DNA of 64,000 bases from Blastococcus sp. TML/M2B (lineage in GTDB: Bacteria > Actinomycetota > Actinomycetes > Mycobacteriales > Geodermatophilaceae). Location of the stretch: NCBI RefSeq assembly GCF_016612865.1, contig NZ_JAENZZ010000002.1:62001-126000 (forward strand). Direction: 5' to 3'. Position numbers and translations under genes: made by a program. The notes under the pieces are model-generated. The model worked only from the letters and a program-made list of their open reading frames with translations. It was not told the DNA's origin and did no database searches. This document shows, piece by piece, positions 20,946 to 33,523 of the stretch. Every line of letters starts with the position of its first letter. Position 1 is the first letter of the stretch.

Positions 20946-20978
20946 CACCCCCATTCTCGCCGCGCTTCCCTCCCCCCG

Positions 20979-21119
20979 TCACATCCTGGGCCGGTGCCAG
21001 GCCAGCAGCCCGGCCAGCACCCCGAGCGCGTTCGTCGCCCAGTGGGCGCCCGCGCTCGCCAGCACGCTCCCGCTGCGCCGGCGCAGCTCGCCGAACACCA
21101 CCCCGCCGACCGTCGTGAG
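20979..21119 (-). pseudogene. truncated CPBP (CAAX-like) intramembrane protease remnant
   Basis: The minus strand encodes about 46 residues matching the last helix of CPBP proteases: VGGVVFGELRRRSGSV, then AHWATNALGVLAGLLAW with the third catalytic motif HxxxN. The upstream motifs (EExxxR, FxxxH) are absent because the sequence beyond 21120 belongs to the repeat-protein gene on the other strand. This is a 3' remnant, not a gene. Confidence 0.65.
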
Positions 21120-21144
21120 GCGACGGCACCGGGGACGCCCGACG

Positions 21145-21876
21145 GTGCGGCGCGCCCTGGGCAGCGGCGCCGCCCGGGTGTGGCACGCGGGCGAGCGCGG
21201 CCTGTCACCGCTGGCCGACGCCCTGCTGCCCCGGGCCGCCGTCGCGGTGCTCTCCCGCCTCGACGTCGCGGGCCTGGTCGAGCGGTTCGTGGACGTCCAG
21301 CGGATCGCCGGCGGCCTCGACGTGGACGCGGTGGCCGCCCGCCTCGACGTCGACCGCGTCGCCGCCCGGCTGGACCTCGACCGCGTGCTCGACCGGGTCG
21401 ACCTCGACGCCGTCGCCGCCCGCCTGGACCTGGACGCCCTGGTGGCGGCCGTGGACATCGGGCGGGTGATCGACCGGCTGGACCTCGACGAGCTCGTGGC
21501 CCGGGTGGACGTCGGGAAGGTCGTGGACCGGGTGGACCTGGACCGGATCGTGGACCGGGTCGACGTCGACCGCGTCCTCGACCGGGTGGACATCGACAGC
21601 GTCCTCGAGCGGGTCGACCTCGACGGGATCGTCGACCGGGTCGACATCGACCGGGTGATCGAGCGGGCGCACGTCGTCGAGCTGGCGCACTACGTCGTCC
21701 GGGAGATCGACCTGCCCGCCCTGATCCGGTCGTCCACGAGCTCGCTGTCCACCGACGTGGTCCGCAGCGTGCGCGACCAGGGCCTGGACGCCGACCGGGC
21801 GGTGGAGCGGCTCGTCGACCGGCTCCTGCTCCGCCGCCGCGGGCGGTCCGACGGCTACCCGGTGGAGGGGACGTGA
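21145..21876 (+). CDS. nonapeptide-repeat protein upstream of RDD gene
   Basis: About 243 residues dominated by at least 13 consecutive nine-residue units with consensus R-(V/L)-D-(L/V/I)-D-x-(L/V/I)-(V/L/A)-x, for example RVDLDRIVD, RVDVDRVLD, RVDIDSVLE. The repeats are flanked by an N-terminal LSPLADALLPRAAVAVLSRLD and a C-terminal helical part. No signal peptide or membrane helix. I start at GTG 21145 (GGGGA 9 bases upstream); GTG 21115 is an alternative that would overlap the CPBP remnant. The stop overlaps the RDD gene's GTG (GTGA), so the two products are co-translated and may act together at the membrane. Function unknown. Confidence 0.75.
   Translation: MRRALGSGAARVWHAGERGLSPLADALLPRAAVAVLSRLDVAGLVERFVDVQRIAGGLDVDAVAARLDVDRVAARLDLDRVLDRVDLDAVAARLDLDALVAAVDIGRVIDRLDLDELVARVDVGKVVDRVDLDRIVDRVDVDRVLDRVDIDSVLERVDLDGIVDRVDIDRVIERAHVVELAHYVVREIDLPALIRSSTSSLSTDVVRSVRDQGLDADRAVERLVDRLLLRRRGRSDGYPVEGT
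21325..21675 (+). repeat. tandem 27-bp coding repeat (13 units)
   Basis: Degenerate 27-base units encoding nine residues each, e.g. runs of CGGGTGGACCTGGACCG type, covering about residues 61-177 of the repeat protein. The protein consensus is better conserved than the DNA, so selection on the peptide is likely. Confidence 0.75.
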
Positions 21877-22406
21877 CCCGGACCGGGACGCGACCGCCCT
21901 CCCCGCCGGCCTCCGGGGAGCCGGAGCCGGGCGGCCCGTTCCCCTGGCGGGTGGCCCCGGCAGCACCCGCGCCGTCCGGCCGGCTCCTGGCCTCCGGGCG
22001 CCCGGCCGGCTTCGTGACCCGGGCGGCCGCCAACGTCGTGGACGTCGGCCTGGCCACGGGGGTGGTCCTGCTGGCCTACGCGTCGGTCGTCGGGTTCCGC
22101 TTCCTGCTGGCGCCGACGTCGTTCCGGCTGACAGCCCCGGCCTTCGCCTGGGTGGTCGTGGCGGTCGGCGCCGTCCTGACCGTCTACTGGACGGCGAGCT
22201 GGACCGTGGCCGGGCGGAGCCACGGCGACCAGCTGATGGGGCTGCGGGTGGCCGGACCACGCGGCGAGCGGCTGCACCTCGTGCACGCCGCGGTCCGCGC
22301 GGTGCTCTGCGCGCTGTTCATGCCCGGCCTGTTCTGGGTGCTGGTCAGCCCGCGGAACCGGTCGGCGCAGGACGTCGTCCTGCACACCAGCGTCCGCTAC
22401 CGGTGA
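21873..22406 (+). CDS. RDD family membrane protein
   Basis: 177-aa integral membrane protein. After a proline-rich cytoplasmic N-terminus comes GFVTRAAANVVDVGLATGVVL, where R and D match the RDD pattern, then three to four transmembrane helices and SHGDQLMGLRVAGPRGERL, typical of the family. RDD proteins are linked to transport or membrane integrity but no function can be assigned here. GTG 21873 overlaps the stop of the repeat-protein gene by four bases. Confidence 0.85.
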   Translation: MTRTGTRPPSPPASGEPEPGGPFPWRVAPAAPAPSGRLLASGRPAGFVTRAAANVVDVGLATGVVLLAYASVVGFRFLLAPTSFRLTAPAFAWVVVAVGAVLTVYWTASWTVAGRSHGDQLMGLRVAGPRGERLHLVHAAVRAVLCALFMPGLFWVLVSPRNRSAQDVVLHTSVRYR

Positions 22407-22427
22407 CCGGCGACGGCCGGAGCGGCG

Positions 22428-23145
22428 TCAGGGGGACGGCCGGCCCGCCGGCACGGCGCTCGACCGCGCCGAGGCGAGCACCTCGCGCAGCTCCGGCAGG
22501 CCGCACCCCGGCGAGGTCCGCCCGCAGCACGAGCCCCTCGGCCGGCTCGACGGCCTGCAGCGTCGGGACACCGAGCACGGCGGCGCCGGAGGCCAGCCCC
22601 GAGGCGATGCCGACGGCGGAGTCCTCGATGACGACGCACCCGCCGGGCTCCACCCCGAGCGCCGCCATCGCCTGCAGGTAGGGCGCGGGATCGGGTTTGC
22701 GGGCCGGCACCTCGTCCCCGCAGACGGTGACGGCGAAGGGGTCCAGGCCGAGGTCCGCGCGGATGCGGCGCAGCACGATGTCGGCGATCCGGCGGGGCGT
22801 CGTGGTCACCAACGCCGAGCCGAGACCGGCCGCGTGCACGGCCCGCAGCAGGTCGGCGGCGCCCGGTCGCCACGGGATCGAGCCGGCCAGCAGCTCGCCG
22901 GTCCGGTTCTCCACCCAGCGGGCGTCGGCGAGGAGCTCCTCCTCGGTGCGGACCAGGCCCAGGTCGTCGTGCAGCACGCGCATCGAGGTCCGCATGCTCG
23001 TGCCGACCGTCCGCGCCCGGGCCTCGGCCGACATCCGGCCGCCCAGCCGGGCGGCGAGCTCGAACATCGCCTCGCCCCAGTACTCCTCGGTCTCGACGAG
23101 CGTCCCGTCCATGTCGAACAGGACTGCGGCGAGGGTTCTCGGCAT
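22428..23145 (-). CDS. HAD-superfamily phosphatase (frame break near 22501)
   Basis: Beta-phosphoglucomutase/phosphoglycolate-type HAD hydrolase, about 238 aa if repaired. Motif I is VLFDMDGTLVETEEYW (nucleophile and acid Asp), motif II SALVTTTPRR, and motifs III-IV are DEVPARKPDPAPYLQAM and CVVIEDSAVGI. The helical cap follows motif I. Twenty-odd residues before the end, an extra base (G on the given strand, about 22501) replaces the expected tail LPELREVLASARSS. Removing it gives a stop at 22430-22428. The catalytic core is unaffected. Substrate unknown. Confidence 0.88.
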
Positions 23146-23329
23146 GGGGCGGGGTCGTCCTCCGTGAGCGGCTCGGCGCGGGCGCGCCGGTGCACCAGTC
23201 TCCCAGCCCTGCCAGCGGAGCGGCCGGAGCGCCCCGCGGCGCCGGCCCGGCTCCCCCTCCGGGAGGAGAGCCGGGCCGCGGGAAGCCCGGGCGCTCCAGC
23301 ACGCCGCCGGTCCTGACGATGACCCGGGC

Positions 23330-24346
23330 GTGAGCACACACCCGGGCGCCGCCGTGCTGCGCGACCTCGCCTCCCCGCGGGCGATGGCACGCACGCTGGC
23401 GCTGTTCTTCGTCGCGGGCGGCGCGACCGCGCTGCTGGCCGCCGCCGGCGGTGCGAACCACCCCGGGCGCCGGCTGGCCGTCGCGGCCGCCGGGCTGCTC
23501 GCCGCCTCGGTGGGGACGGCGGTCCTGCGCTGGGGCAGCGCCTTCCCCCGGGTGCTCCTGGGCGCGCTGGTGACCCTGGGCTGCGCCCTGATCAGCGCCG
23601 TCACGCTGATCAGCCCCGACCCGGTCACGGCCGTGGTCTGCGCGTCGATCTCGGCCTTCGTCGGCGTCATGGCCTGCTTCTTCGCCGACGCCCGGATCGC
23701 GCTCGCGCACATCGCCACCGCGGTCGTCGGCACCACGGCCGCCCTCGTGCTGCGCGGCGACACCCCCGTCGTGAGCGCGGCGGCGCTGGCCGTCGTCGTC
23801 CTCACCCTGTCGGCCGTCACCCGCACGCTGGCGCTGCGGGCTTCCGACGCCGACGCCGACGCGCTGACCGGGCTGGCCAACCGCCGCGGCTTCGACGAGG
23901 CCCTCGACGAGCGCGTCCGCCGCCCCGGCCTGGTGCTGTCGGCCGGGCTGCTGGACCTGGACCACTTCAAGCAGATCAACGACAGCGCCGGGCACGAGGC
24001 CGGGGACCGGCTGCTGCGCCGGGTGTCCACCGCCTGGCGGGCCGCCCTGCCCGAGGGGGCCGTGCTCGCCCGGCACGGCGGCGACGAGTTCGCCCTGCTG
24101 CTGCCCGGGCGCTCCGGCAGCGAGGCGCTGACCGTCGTCCGGCACCTCTGCTCGCTGGTGCCCGACGTCGGCGTCTCCGCCGGGGTCGCCGAGCGCCGGG
24201 CCGGCGACACCGCGGCGCAGCTGATGCGCCGCGCCGACCTGGCGCTTTACCGCGTGAAGGCCGACGGGCGGGGCGCCGCCGCGCTGTCCGGAGTGCCCGT
24301 CGAGGGCACCGCCGTGTCGGCTGCCGTGGAGGCCGCCGCCTCCTGA
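23330..24346 (+). CDS. membrane diguanylate cyclase (GGDEF)
   Basis: 338-aa protein with about six N-terminal transmembrane helices (residues 20-165) and a C-terminal GGDEF domain. That domain has DALTGLANRRGFDEAL, GLLDLDHFKQINDSAGHEAGDRLL and the intact signature ARHGGDEFALLLPG, so it should make cyclic di-GMP from two GTP. No RxxD inhibitory site is seen before the signature. GTG start; no strong Shine-Dalgarno. It stands alone between the divergent HAD gene and convergent metH. Confidence 0.92.
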   Translation: MSTHPGAAVLRDLASPRAMARTLALFFVAGGATALLAAAGGANHPGRRLAVAAAGLLAASVGTAVLRWGSAFPRVLLGALVTLGCALISAVTLISPDPVTAVVCASISAFVGVMACFFADARIALAHIATAVVGTTAALVLRGDTPVVSAAALAVVVLTLSAVTRTLALRASDADADALTGLANRRGFDEALDERVRRPGLVLSAGLLDLDHFKQINDSAGHEAGDRLLRRVSTAWRAALPEGAVLARHGGDEFALLLPGRSGSEALTVVRHLCSLVPDVGVSAGVAERRAGDTAAQLMRRADLALYRVKADGRGAAALSGVPVEGTAVSAAVEAAAS

Positions 24347-24370
24347 CCCGGCGCCCCCCGCCCGGTCAGC

Positions 24371-28167
<3,797 letters not shown>

Positions 28168-28189
28168 AGGTGTTCCCCATGGTGGTCGC

Positions 28190-28310
28190 TGTGGGTGTGC
28201 GGGCCCTGGCTTCGCGCGCGCGAGCTCCGGCACCCCGGCGGGTTGGCCCAGGCTTGGGCGGTCCCGATGTCGGCCCCATGGTCTCACCTCTGCCCGCGGC
28301 GGAGGGGCAC
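28190..28310 (-). promoter_or_regulatory. possible SAM-type riboswitch in the metH leader
   Basis: Read toward metH, the leader has a GGGACCGCCC-AAGCC-TGGGCCAACC stretch followed by GGGGTGCC. This recalls the conserved AACC...GGTGC core of SAM-I/SAM-IV riboswitches. I could not fold a convincing complete aptamer and no cobalamin-riboswitch B12 box is visible. Confidence 0.22.
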
Positions 28311-28365
28311 GTCCCCTCTCCGGGGTTCGCGGTCGTCGTCGTCCGACGCCCCGGGTGGATCGACG

Positions 28366-28371
28366 TAGGCT
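28366..28371 (+). promoter_or_regulatory. -10 box TAGGCT upstream of the PAC2 gene
   Basis: TAGGCT is followed by 7 bases and the GTG at 28379; part of the recurring leaderless pattern. Confidence 0.5.
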
Positions 28372-28378
28372 GGCAGGG

Positions 28379-29236
28379 GTGATCGACCCGCAGCCCAGCG
28401 CCGAGGACATGCCCGACCTCACCGACCCGGTGGTGGTCGTGGCCTTCGAGGGCTGGAACGACGCCGGCGACGCCGCGACGGGTGCGGTCGAGCACCTGGA
28501 GCTGATCTGGGACGCCACCCCGCTCGCCGCCCTCGACCCCGAGGAGTACTACGACTTCCAGGTCAACCGGCCGACCGTCTCGCTGATCGACGGCGTGAGC
28601 CGGCGCATCGAGTGGCCGACGACGCGGATCTCCGTCGTCCGCCCGCCGGAGAGCCCGCGGGAAGTGATCCTGGTGCGCGGCATCGAGCCGAACATGCGCT
28701 GGCGGTCCTTCTGCGCGGAGCTGATCGGCCTGCTCCGGGAGCTCGGCGCGCAGACCGTCGTCGCCCTGGGCGCGCTGCTGGCCGACACCCCGCACACCCG
28801 CCCCACCCCGGTCACCGGCTCGGCCTACGACGACGACTCGGCGCAGGCCTACGGGCTGGAGACCTCCCGGTACGAGGGCCCCACCGGGATCCTCGGCGTG
28901 TTCCAGGACGCCTGCGTGCAGGCCGGCCTGCCGGCGATCAGCTTCTGGGCGGCGGTGCCGCACTACGTCTCCCAGCCGCCCTCGCCGCGCGCGACGCTGG
29001 CGCTGCTGCGCCGCGTCGAGGAGGTGCTGGAGATCGCCGTGCCGGTCGGGGCGCTCCCCCAGCAGGCCGAGGAGTGGGTGCAGACCGTCGACGAGATGGC
29101 CAACGAGGACGAGGAGGTCGTCGAGTACGTGCGCTCGCTCGAGGAGCGCGCCGCCGAGGTCGACCTTTCCCAGGCCAACGGCGACTCGATCGCCCGCGAG
29201 TTCGAGCGCTACCTGCGCCGCCGGGGGAATTCCTGA
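28379..29236 (+). CDS. PAC2 family protein (proteasome assembly chaperone 2-like)
   Basis: 285-aa soluble protein of the PAC2 family, related to eukaryotic proteasome assembly chaperones; its bacterial role is undefined. Conserved segments: [58 protein letters not shown] and [23 protein letters not shown]. The C-terminus is an acidic helix. Start taken at GTG 28379 because TAGGCT lies 7 bases upstream; the ATG at 28409 is the alternative. It is divergent from metH as Rv2125 is from Rv2124c. Confidence 0.87.
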   Translation: MIDPQPSAEDMPDLTDPVVVVAFEGWNDAGDAATGAVEHLELIWDATPLAALDPEEYYDFQVNRPTVSLIDGVSRRIEWPTTRISVVRPPESPREVILVRGIEPNMRWRSFCAELIGLLRELGAQTVVALGALLADTPHTRPTPVTGSAYDDDSAQAYGLETSRYEGPTGILGVFQDACVQAGLPAISFWAAVPHYVSQPPSPRATLALLRRVEEVLEIAVPVGALPQQAEEWVQTVDEMANEDEEVVEYVRSLEERAAEVDLSQANGDSIAREFERYLRRRGNS

Positions 29237-29281
29237 CGCGATCCTCCGGATCGCACCGCGGTCAGGTGCCGTCCCCCACCG

Positions 29282-29340
29282 GCGCTGAGCCGCTGCGTCG
29301 CTCGATCGCGGGGACCCTCCGGGCCCCACTCCTCACGACC
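29282..29340. repeat. dispersed intergenic repeat, copy B
   Basis: Inverted relative of the element at 11076-11132 (about 80% by hand alignment), again in a convergent intergenic gap. The rest of the 258-base gap between the PAC2 and dGTPase stops shows no open frame or motif I recognise. Confidence 0.5.
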
Positions 29341-29494
29341 TCACCGCAGCAGCTCAGCACTCGGCCGTCGAGGACCGGGCGCGTGACCGCGGCTCGGCGA
29401 TGATCAACGCACGCCGAGGGCTGCCCTCCTCGTGGTGAGGACCGCCGTCAGCGCGATCTCGTCCGCGCGCGGTCGATGGACCGGGGGCTGAGCG

Positions 29495-30550
29495 TCAGCG
29501 GTCGCGGAGCAGGGGCGTCAACCTGCTGCTCGCGTCGTCGTCGAAGAGGCGGTCGTGGGTGTTGAGCGCGAACCGGTCGGTCATGCCGCTGACGTAGTCG
29601 ACGACCTGGGTGACGGCGTCGGCCTCGGTGTCCCGGTAGGACGCCGGGAGCAGCTCGGGGTGCGCCAGGTGGTGGTCGACCAGCCGGCGGATGACGTCGA
29701 CCGCCACGTGCTTCTGCCCCGCGGCGGTCTCGGACTCGTACACCCGCTCGAACATGAACGCCCGCAGCTCGTGCATCGCCTCGAGCGGCCCGGGCGCCAT
29801 GACCACCTGGCCGCTGCCGGAGGTCAGCGAGCCCTCGATGACGGCTTCGATCATCGCGCCCACCATCTGGCTGCCCGGCTCGCCGAACACCGCACGGGTG
29901 CTCGCCGGGAGGTCGGTGGGGCGCAGCACCCCGGCGCGGACGGCGTCGAGCGCGTCGTGCGAGAGGTAGCCGATCCGGTCGGCGTAGCGCACGCACTCGG
30001 CCTCGCGGGTGGACGGCGGCGGCGTGATCTTCCAGCTGTGCGCGCGGACGCCGTCGCGCACCTCCCAGGTGAGGTTGAGGTCCTCGAGCACCTCGACGAT
30101 CCGCACCCCCTGCGCGGCGTGGTGCCAGCCGCCGGGGACGTAGGGGTCGAAGGCGTCCTCGCCGATGTGCCCGAACGGCGAGTGCCCGACGTCGTGGGCC
30201 AGGGCGATCGCCTCGGCGAGGGTCTCGTTGAGGCCGAGGCCGCGGGCCAGCGAGCGCGCCACCTGGGTCACCTGCAGCGTGTGGGTGAGCCGGGTGACGA
30301 AGTGGTCGCCGTCGGGGTTGAGGAAGACCTGCGTCTTGTGCTTGAGCCGGCGGAACGCCTTGGCGTGCAGGATGCGGTCGCGGTCCCGCTCGAACGCCGT
30401 CCGCAGCCGGTCCTCGGCCTCCGGACGGGCCCGCCCGCGGGTGGCCGCGGAGCGGCAGGCGGCCGGGGCGAGCTGCTCCTCGGCGCGCTCGCGCGCGCCC
30501 CGGTCGGTGAACCGGAACGGGGCCTCCGGCCCGGGCAGCCCGCCGGTCAT
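29495..30550 (-). CDS. dgt: dGTP triphosphohydrolase-like HD protein
   Basis: HD-domain dNTP triphosphohydrolase, 351 aa. Motifs are KAFRRLKHKTQVFL, TRLTHTLQVTQVARSLARGLGLNE (first His), AIALAHDVGHSPFGHIGE (HD pair) and CVRYADRIGYLSHDALDA (last Asp), plus VSGMTDRFALNTHDRLF at the C-terminus, the usual ending of dGTPase-like proteins. It probably controls dNTP pools. Its ATG overlaps the mshC stop (ATGA), so the two are co-translated. Confidence 0.92.
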   Translation of the reverse strand: MTGGLPGPEAPFRFTDRGARERAEEQLAPAACRSAATRGRARPEAEDRLRTAFERDRDRILHAKAFRRLKHKTQVFLNPDGDHFVTRLTHTLQVTQVARSLARGLGLNETLAEAIALAHDVGHSPFGHIGEDAFDPYVPGGWHHAAQGVRIVEVLEDLNLTWEVRDGVRAHSWKITPPPSTREAECVRYADRIGYLSHDALDAVRAGVLRPTDLPASTRAVFGEPGSQMVGAMIEAVIEGSLTSGSGQVVMAPGPLEAMHELRAFMFERVYESETAAGQKHVAVDVIRRLVDHHLAHPELLPASYRDTEADAVTQVVDYVSGMTDRFALNTHDRLFDDDASSRLTPLLRDR

Positions 30551-31811
30551 CAGCAGTCCTGCAGCGCGACGCCGAGCAGCGCGTCGACGGCGTCGCAGAC
30601 GATCGCCGGGGCCTGCTCCTCCTGCTCGCCGGTGCCGGCGAGGGTGGCCGCGGCCCACGCGTCGACGACGGCGATGGCGCCGGGGCTGTCGAGGTCGTCG
30701 GCCAGCCGCTCGCGCAGGCCGTGCAGCACCGGGCCGGCCGGGGCGCCGGTGCCCTGGGCGACGGCGCGCCGCCAGGTGGCCAGCCGCTCCTGCGCCTCGT
30801 GCAGCAGGGCCGGCGTCCAGGCGCGGTCGGTGCGGTAGTGCCCGGAGAGCAGCGCCAGCCGGATCGCCATGGGGTCGACGCCCTCGCCGCGCAGCTTGGA
30901 GACGAACACCAGGTTGCCGCGGCTCTTGCTCATCTTCTCGCCGTCGAGGCCGATCATCGCCGCGTGCACGTAGGCCCGGGCGAAGGGCTCGGTGGCCCCG
31001 CCGGCGCGCGCAGCGCCTCGGCGTGGACGGCGGAGTACTCGTGGTGCGGGAAGACCAGGTCGCTGCCACCGCCCTGCACGTCGAAGCCCATGCCGATGGT
31101 GTCCAGGGCGATCGCGGCGCACTCGATGTGCCAGCCGGGCCGGCCCTTCGTGCCGCGCGGGCCCGGCCACGAGGGCTCGCCCTCGCGCTCGCCGCGCCAC
31201 AGCATCGGGTCCAGCGGCTGCCGCTTGCCGGCCCGGTCGGGGTCGCCGCCCCGCTCGGCGAAGAAGCGCAGCATGGTCGCCTCGTCGTAGCGGGACTCGC
31301 TGCCGAAGCCGGGGGCCTGCGCGATGTCGTGGTAGACGTCGCCGGTGCCGTCGTCCAGCACGTAGGCCAGGCCGGCGTCGAGCATCTCCTCGACGTAGCC
31401 CACGATGCGCGGGATCGCCTCGACCGCGCCGACGTAGTCCTCGGGCGGGAGCACCCGCAGCGCCGTCATGTCCTCGCGGAACAGCGCCGTCTCGCGCATG
31501 GCGAGCACGACCCAGTCCTCGCCGTCGCGCTCGGCGCGCTCGAGCAGCGGGTCGTCGATGTCGGTGACGTTCTGGACGTAGTGCACGGCGTGCCCCGCGT
31601 CCCGCCACACCCGGTTGATCAGGTCGAACGCCAGGTAGGTGGCGGCGTGGCCCAGGTGGGTGGCGTCGTAGGGGGTGATGCCGCAGACGTACATGCGCGC
31701 CGTGCGGTCCGGGCTCGTGGGGACGACCTCTCCGCGGGCGGTGTCGTGCACCGAGAGGACGGATCCGGTCCCCGGGAGGGTCGGCAGGAGCGGAGCGGGC
31801 CAGGAGAGCAC
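30550..31811 (-). CDS. mshC: mycothiol cysteine ligase MshC (frame break near 31005)
   Basis: ATP-dependent ligase joining cysteine to GlcN-inositol in mycothiol synthesis, related to cysteinyl-tRNA synthetase; about 420 aa. It has [20 protein letters not shown] (zinc Cys and HLGH motif), [24 protein letters not shown] and [10 protein letters not shown]. MshC rather than CysS is indicated by the short length and [12 protein letters not shown]-terminus. The frame breaks between [13 protein letters not shown] and [14 protein letters not shown] by one missing base (or two extra). Everything else is intact. TAGGCT lies 6 bases upstream of the GTG. Mycothiol is the actinobacterial thiol, so loss would be unusual. 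Confidence 0.9.
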
Positions 31812-31817
31812 GACCCG

Positions 31818-31823
31818 AGCCTA
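31818..31823 (-). promoter_or_regulatory. -10 box TAGGCT upstream of mshC
   Basis: On the minus strand TAGGCT is followed by 6 bases and the mshC GTG, consistent with leaderless transcription. Confidence 0.5.
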
Positions 31824-31886
31824 GATTGCGGGTCCGACGCCGCCGGTCCGCACGTCCGCTGCGGTCCTCGCCCGGGGAGGACGCCC

Positions 31887-32603
31887 ATGGAGATCGAGCA
31901 GTACCTGCCGGCGTTGCGCCGGGCCGACGACCGGTTCGCCGACGTGACGGCGGCCGCCGTCCTGGACCGCGGGTGGTCCGCCCGGGTGCCCGGCTGCCCC
32001 GGCTGGACGCTGGCCGACCTCGTCTGGCACCTGGCCACCGTCCAGCGGTTCTGGGCGTGGGTGATGCGCACCCGGGCCGAGAGCCCGGCCGGCTACGCCG
32101 AACCCGCCCGGCACCCCGACGACGAGCTGCTCGCCTACGGCGCGGCCCGCAGCGCCGAGCTGGAGGCGGCGCTGGCCGCGGCCGACCCGGGCGAGCGGGT
32201 GTGGACGTGGGGCCCGCGGCAGGACGTCGGCTTCGTGCTGCGCCGGCAGCTCCAGGAGGCGACCGTGCACACCGCCGACGCCGAGCAGGTGCTGGGCGAC
32301 GTCCGCCCGATCCCGGCCGACATCGGCCTCGACGGGCTGGACGAGTGGCTGGAGGTGATGGTGCCGGCGAGCCTCCCGGACGGGCCTCCCCCGCACGCGC
32401 ACCCCGTCGTCCTCCACGCGGTGGACGCCGACGCCGAGCGCACGCTCTTCCCCGGCTCGCGGCCCTTCCCGATCGCCGCCCTGACCGGCACCGCCGGCGA
32501 CCTGCTGCTCGCGGTGTGGCGGCGGGTGCCCCTCGAGGTGCTCACCGTCGACGGCGACGGGCTGCAGGCCGCGGCGATGTTCGACCTGGTCGACCTCGGG
32601 TGA
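31887..32603 (+). CDS. maleylpyruvate isomerase N-terminal domain protein (DinB-like)
   Basis: 238-aa protein with the DinB/mycothiol-dependent metalloenzyme fold. Zinc-ligand segments are [17 protein letters not shown] (His), [19 protein letters not shown] (Glu/His pair), followed by the C-terminal SCP-like domain with [20 protein letters not shown] lies 6 bases before the ATG. Members are often thiol-dependent transferases, and divergence from mshC is fitting, but the reaction is unknown. Confidence 0.85.
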   Translation: MEIEQYLPALRRADDRFADVTAAAVLDRGWSARVPGCPGWTLADLVWHLATVQRFWAWVMRTRAESPAGYAEPARHPDDELLAYGAARSAELEAALAAADPGERVWTWGPRQDVGFVLRRQLQEATVHTADAEQVLGDVRPIPADIGLDGLDEWLEVMVPASLPDGPPPHAHPVVLHAVDADAERTLFPGSRPFPIAALTGTAGDLLLAVWRRVPLEVLTVDGDGLQAAAMFDLVDLG

Positions 32604-32615
32604 CCGGGAGCTGAC

Positions 32616-33095
32616 GTGCCCACCTCGCTGCAGGTCCTCACCGGCGTCGCCGCGCTCGGCTGCGGGCTGGTCGGCGGGGTCTTCTTCGCCTTCTCCACCT
32701 TCGTCCTGCAGGGGCTGGCGCGGCTCCCGGCGGCGGGCGGGGTCGCCGCCATGCAGTCGATCAACCGCACGGCGGTGCGGCCCGGCCTGATGACCGCGCT
32801 GTTCGGCACCGCCGCGATCTGCCTCGCCGCCGGCGTGGGCGCGGTCACCGCCTGGGGCGAGGAAGGGGCGCCCTGGGTGGTCGCCGGGAGCGCGCTGTAC
32901 CTGCTCGGCGGGGTGGCGGTGACCGCTGCGGCGAACGTGCCCCTGAACGACGCGCTCGCCGCGGCCGACCCGGAGGCCGAAGGGACGGCGGACCGGTGGC
33001 GGGGCTACGTGCGCGCGTGGGCGCGCTGGAACCACCTCCGCACCGTCACCTGCCTCGCGGCGTGCGCCGCGCACCTGATGGCGCTGGCCGGCTGA
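32616..33095 (+). CDS. DUF1772 membrane protein
   Basis: 159 aa with four predicted transmembrane helices (about 10-32, 58-80, 88-108, 138-155) and the family's GGVFFAFSTFVLQGLARLP and NVPLNDAL segments (N-x-P-L-N before the last helix). No function is assigned to the family. GTG start, 12 bases after the DinB-like gene, so the pair is probably one transcript. Confidence 0.85.
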   Translation: MPTSLQVLTGVAALGCGLVGGVFFAFSTFVLQGLARLPAAGGVAAMQSINRTAVRPGLMTALFGTAAICLAAGVGAVTAWGEEGAPWVVAGSALYLLGGVAVTAAANVPLNDALAAADPEAEGTADRWRGYVRAWARWNHLRTVTCLAACAAHLMALAG

Positions 33096-33119
33096 GGGCG
33101 GTCGGGGATCACCGGGCCC

Positions 33120-33512
33120 TCAGGGCCAGGTGACGGCGTGCCGGTCGAACTCCTCGCCGGTCTGCACGCCGACGACGCAGAAGACCATCCCCGCCGGGTC
33201 GAGCAGCTGCCAGAAGCCGCCGGGCTCGACGAAGCGGTGCCGGGTCGCGCCGAGCGCCTCCAGCCGCGCGACCTCGGCCTCGACGTCGTCGGTCTCGACG
33301 TCGACGTGCCAGCGCGGCGGGGTGCCCGCACCGGTCCGCTGGATCTCCACGTGCCAGCCGTCGGCGAACGAGCCGAGCGTCCCCCAGTCCTCGTCATCGG
33401 GGTCGGGTGCGACGGCCCGGCCGGTCGCACCCGACCAGAACGCGGACCCGGCGGCGTGGTGCTCGGGCGGCAGGTCGAGCAGCAGGATCGACAGGCGGCT
33501 GCGGTGCGGCAC
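33120..33512 (-). CDS. VOC/glyoxalase-like small protein
   Basis: 130-aa vicinal-oxygen-chelate fold protein with paired beta-alpha-beta-beta-beta modules: LSILLLDLPPEHHAAGSAFWSGATG and WHVDVETDDVEAEVARLEALGATR, ending with FWQLLDPAGMVFCVVG. The metal-ligand set cannot be assigned. GTG start at 33512, 11 bases after the thioesterase stop, so likely co-transcribed. Confidence 0.75.
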   Translation of the reverse strand: MPHRSRLSILLLDLPPEHHAAGSAFWSGATGRAVAPDPDDEDWGTLGSFADGWHVEIQRTGAGTPPRWHVDVETDDVEAEVARLEALGATRHRFVEPGGFWQLLDPAGMVFCVVGVQTGEEFDRHAVTWP

Positions 33513-33523
33513 GACCGGCCCGC

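Noticed and set aside
28168-28378. Cobalamin riboswitch upstream of metH
   Set aside because: No recognisable B12 box or the usual roughly 200-base aptamer features were found by eye.
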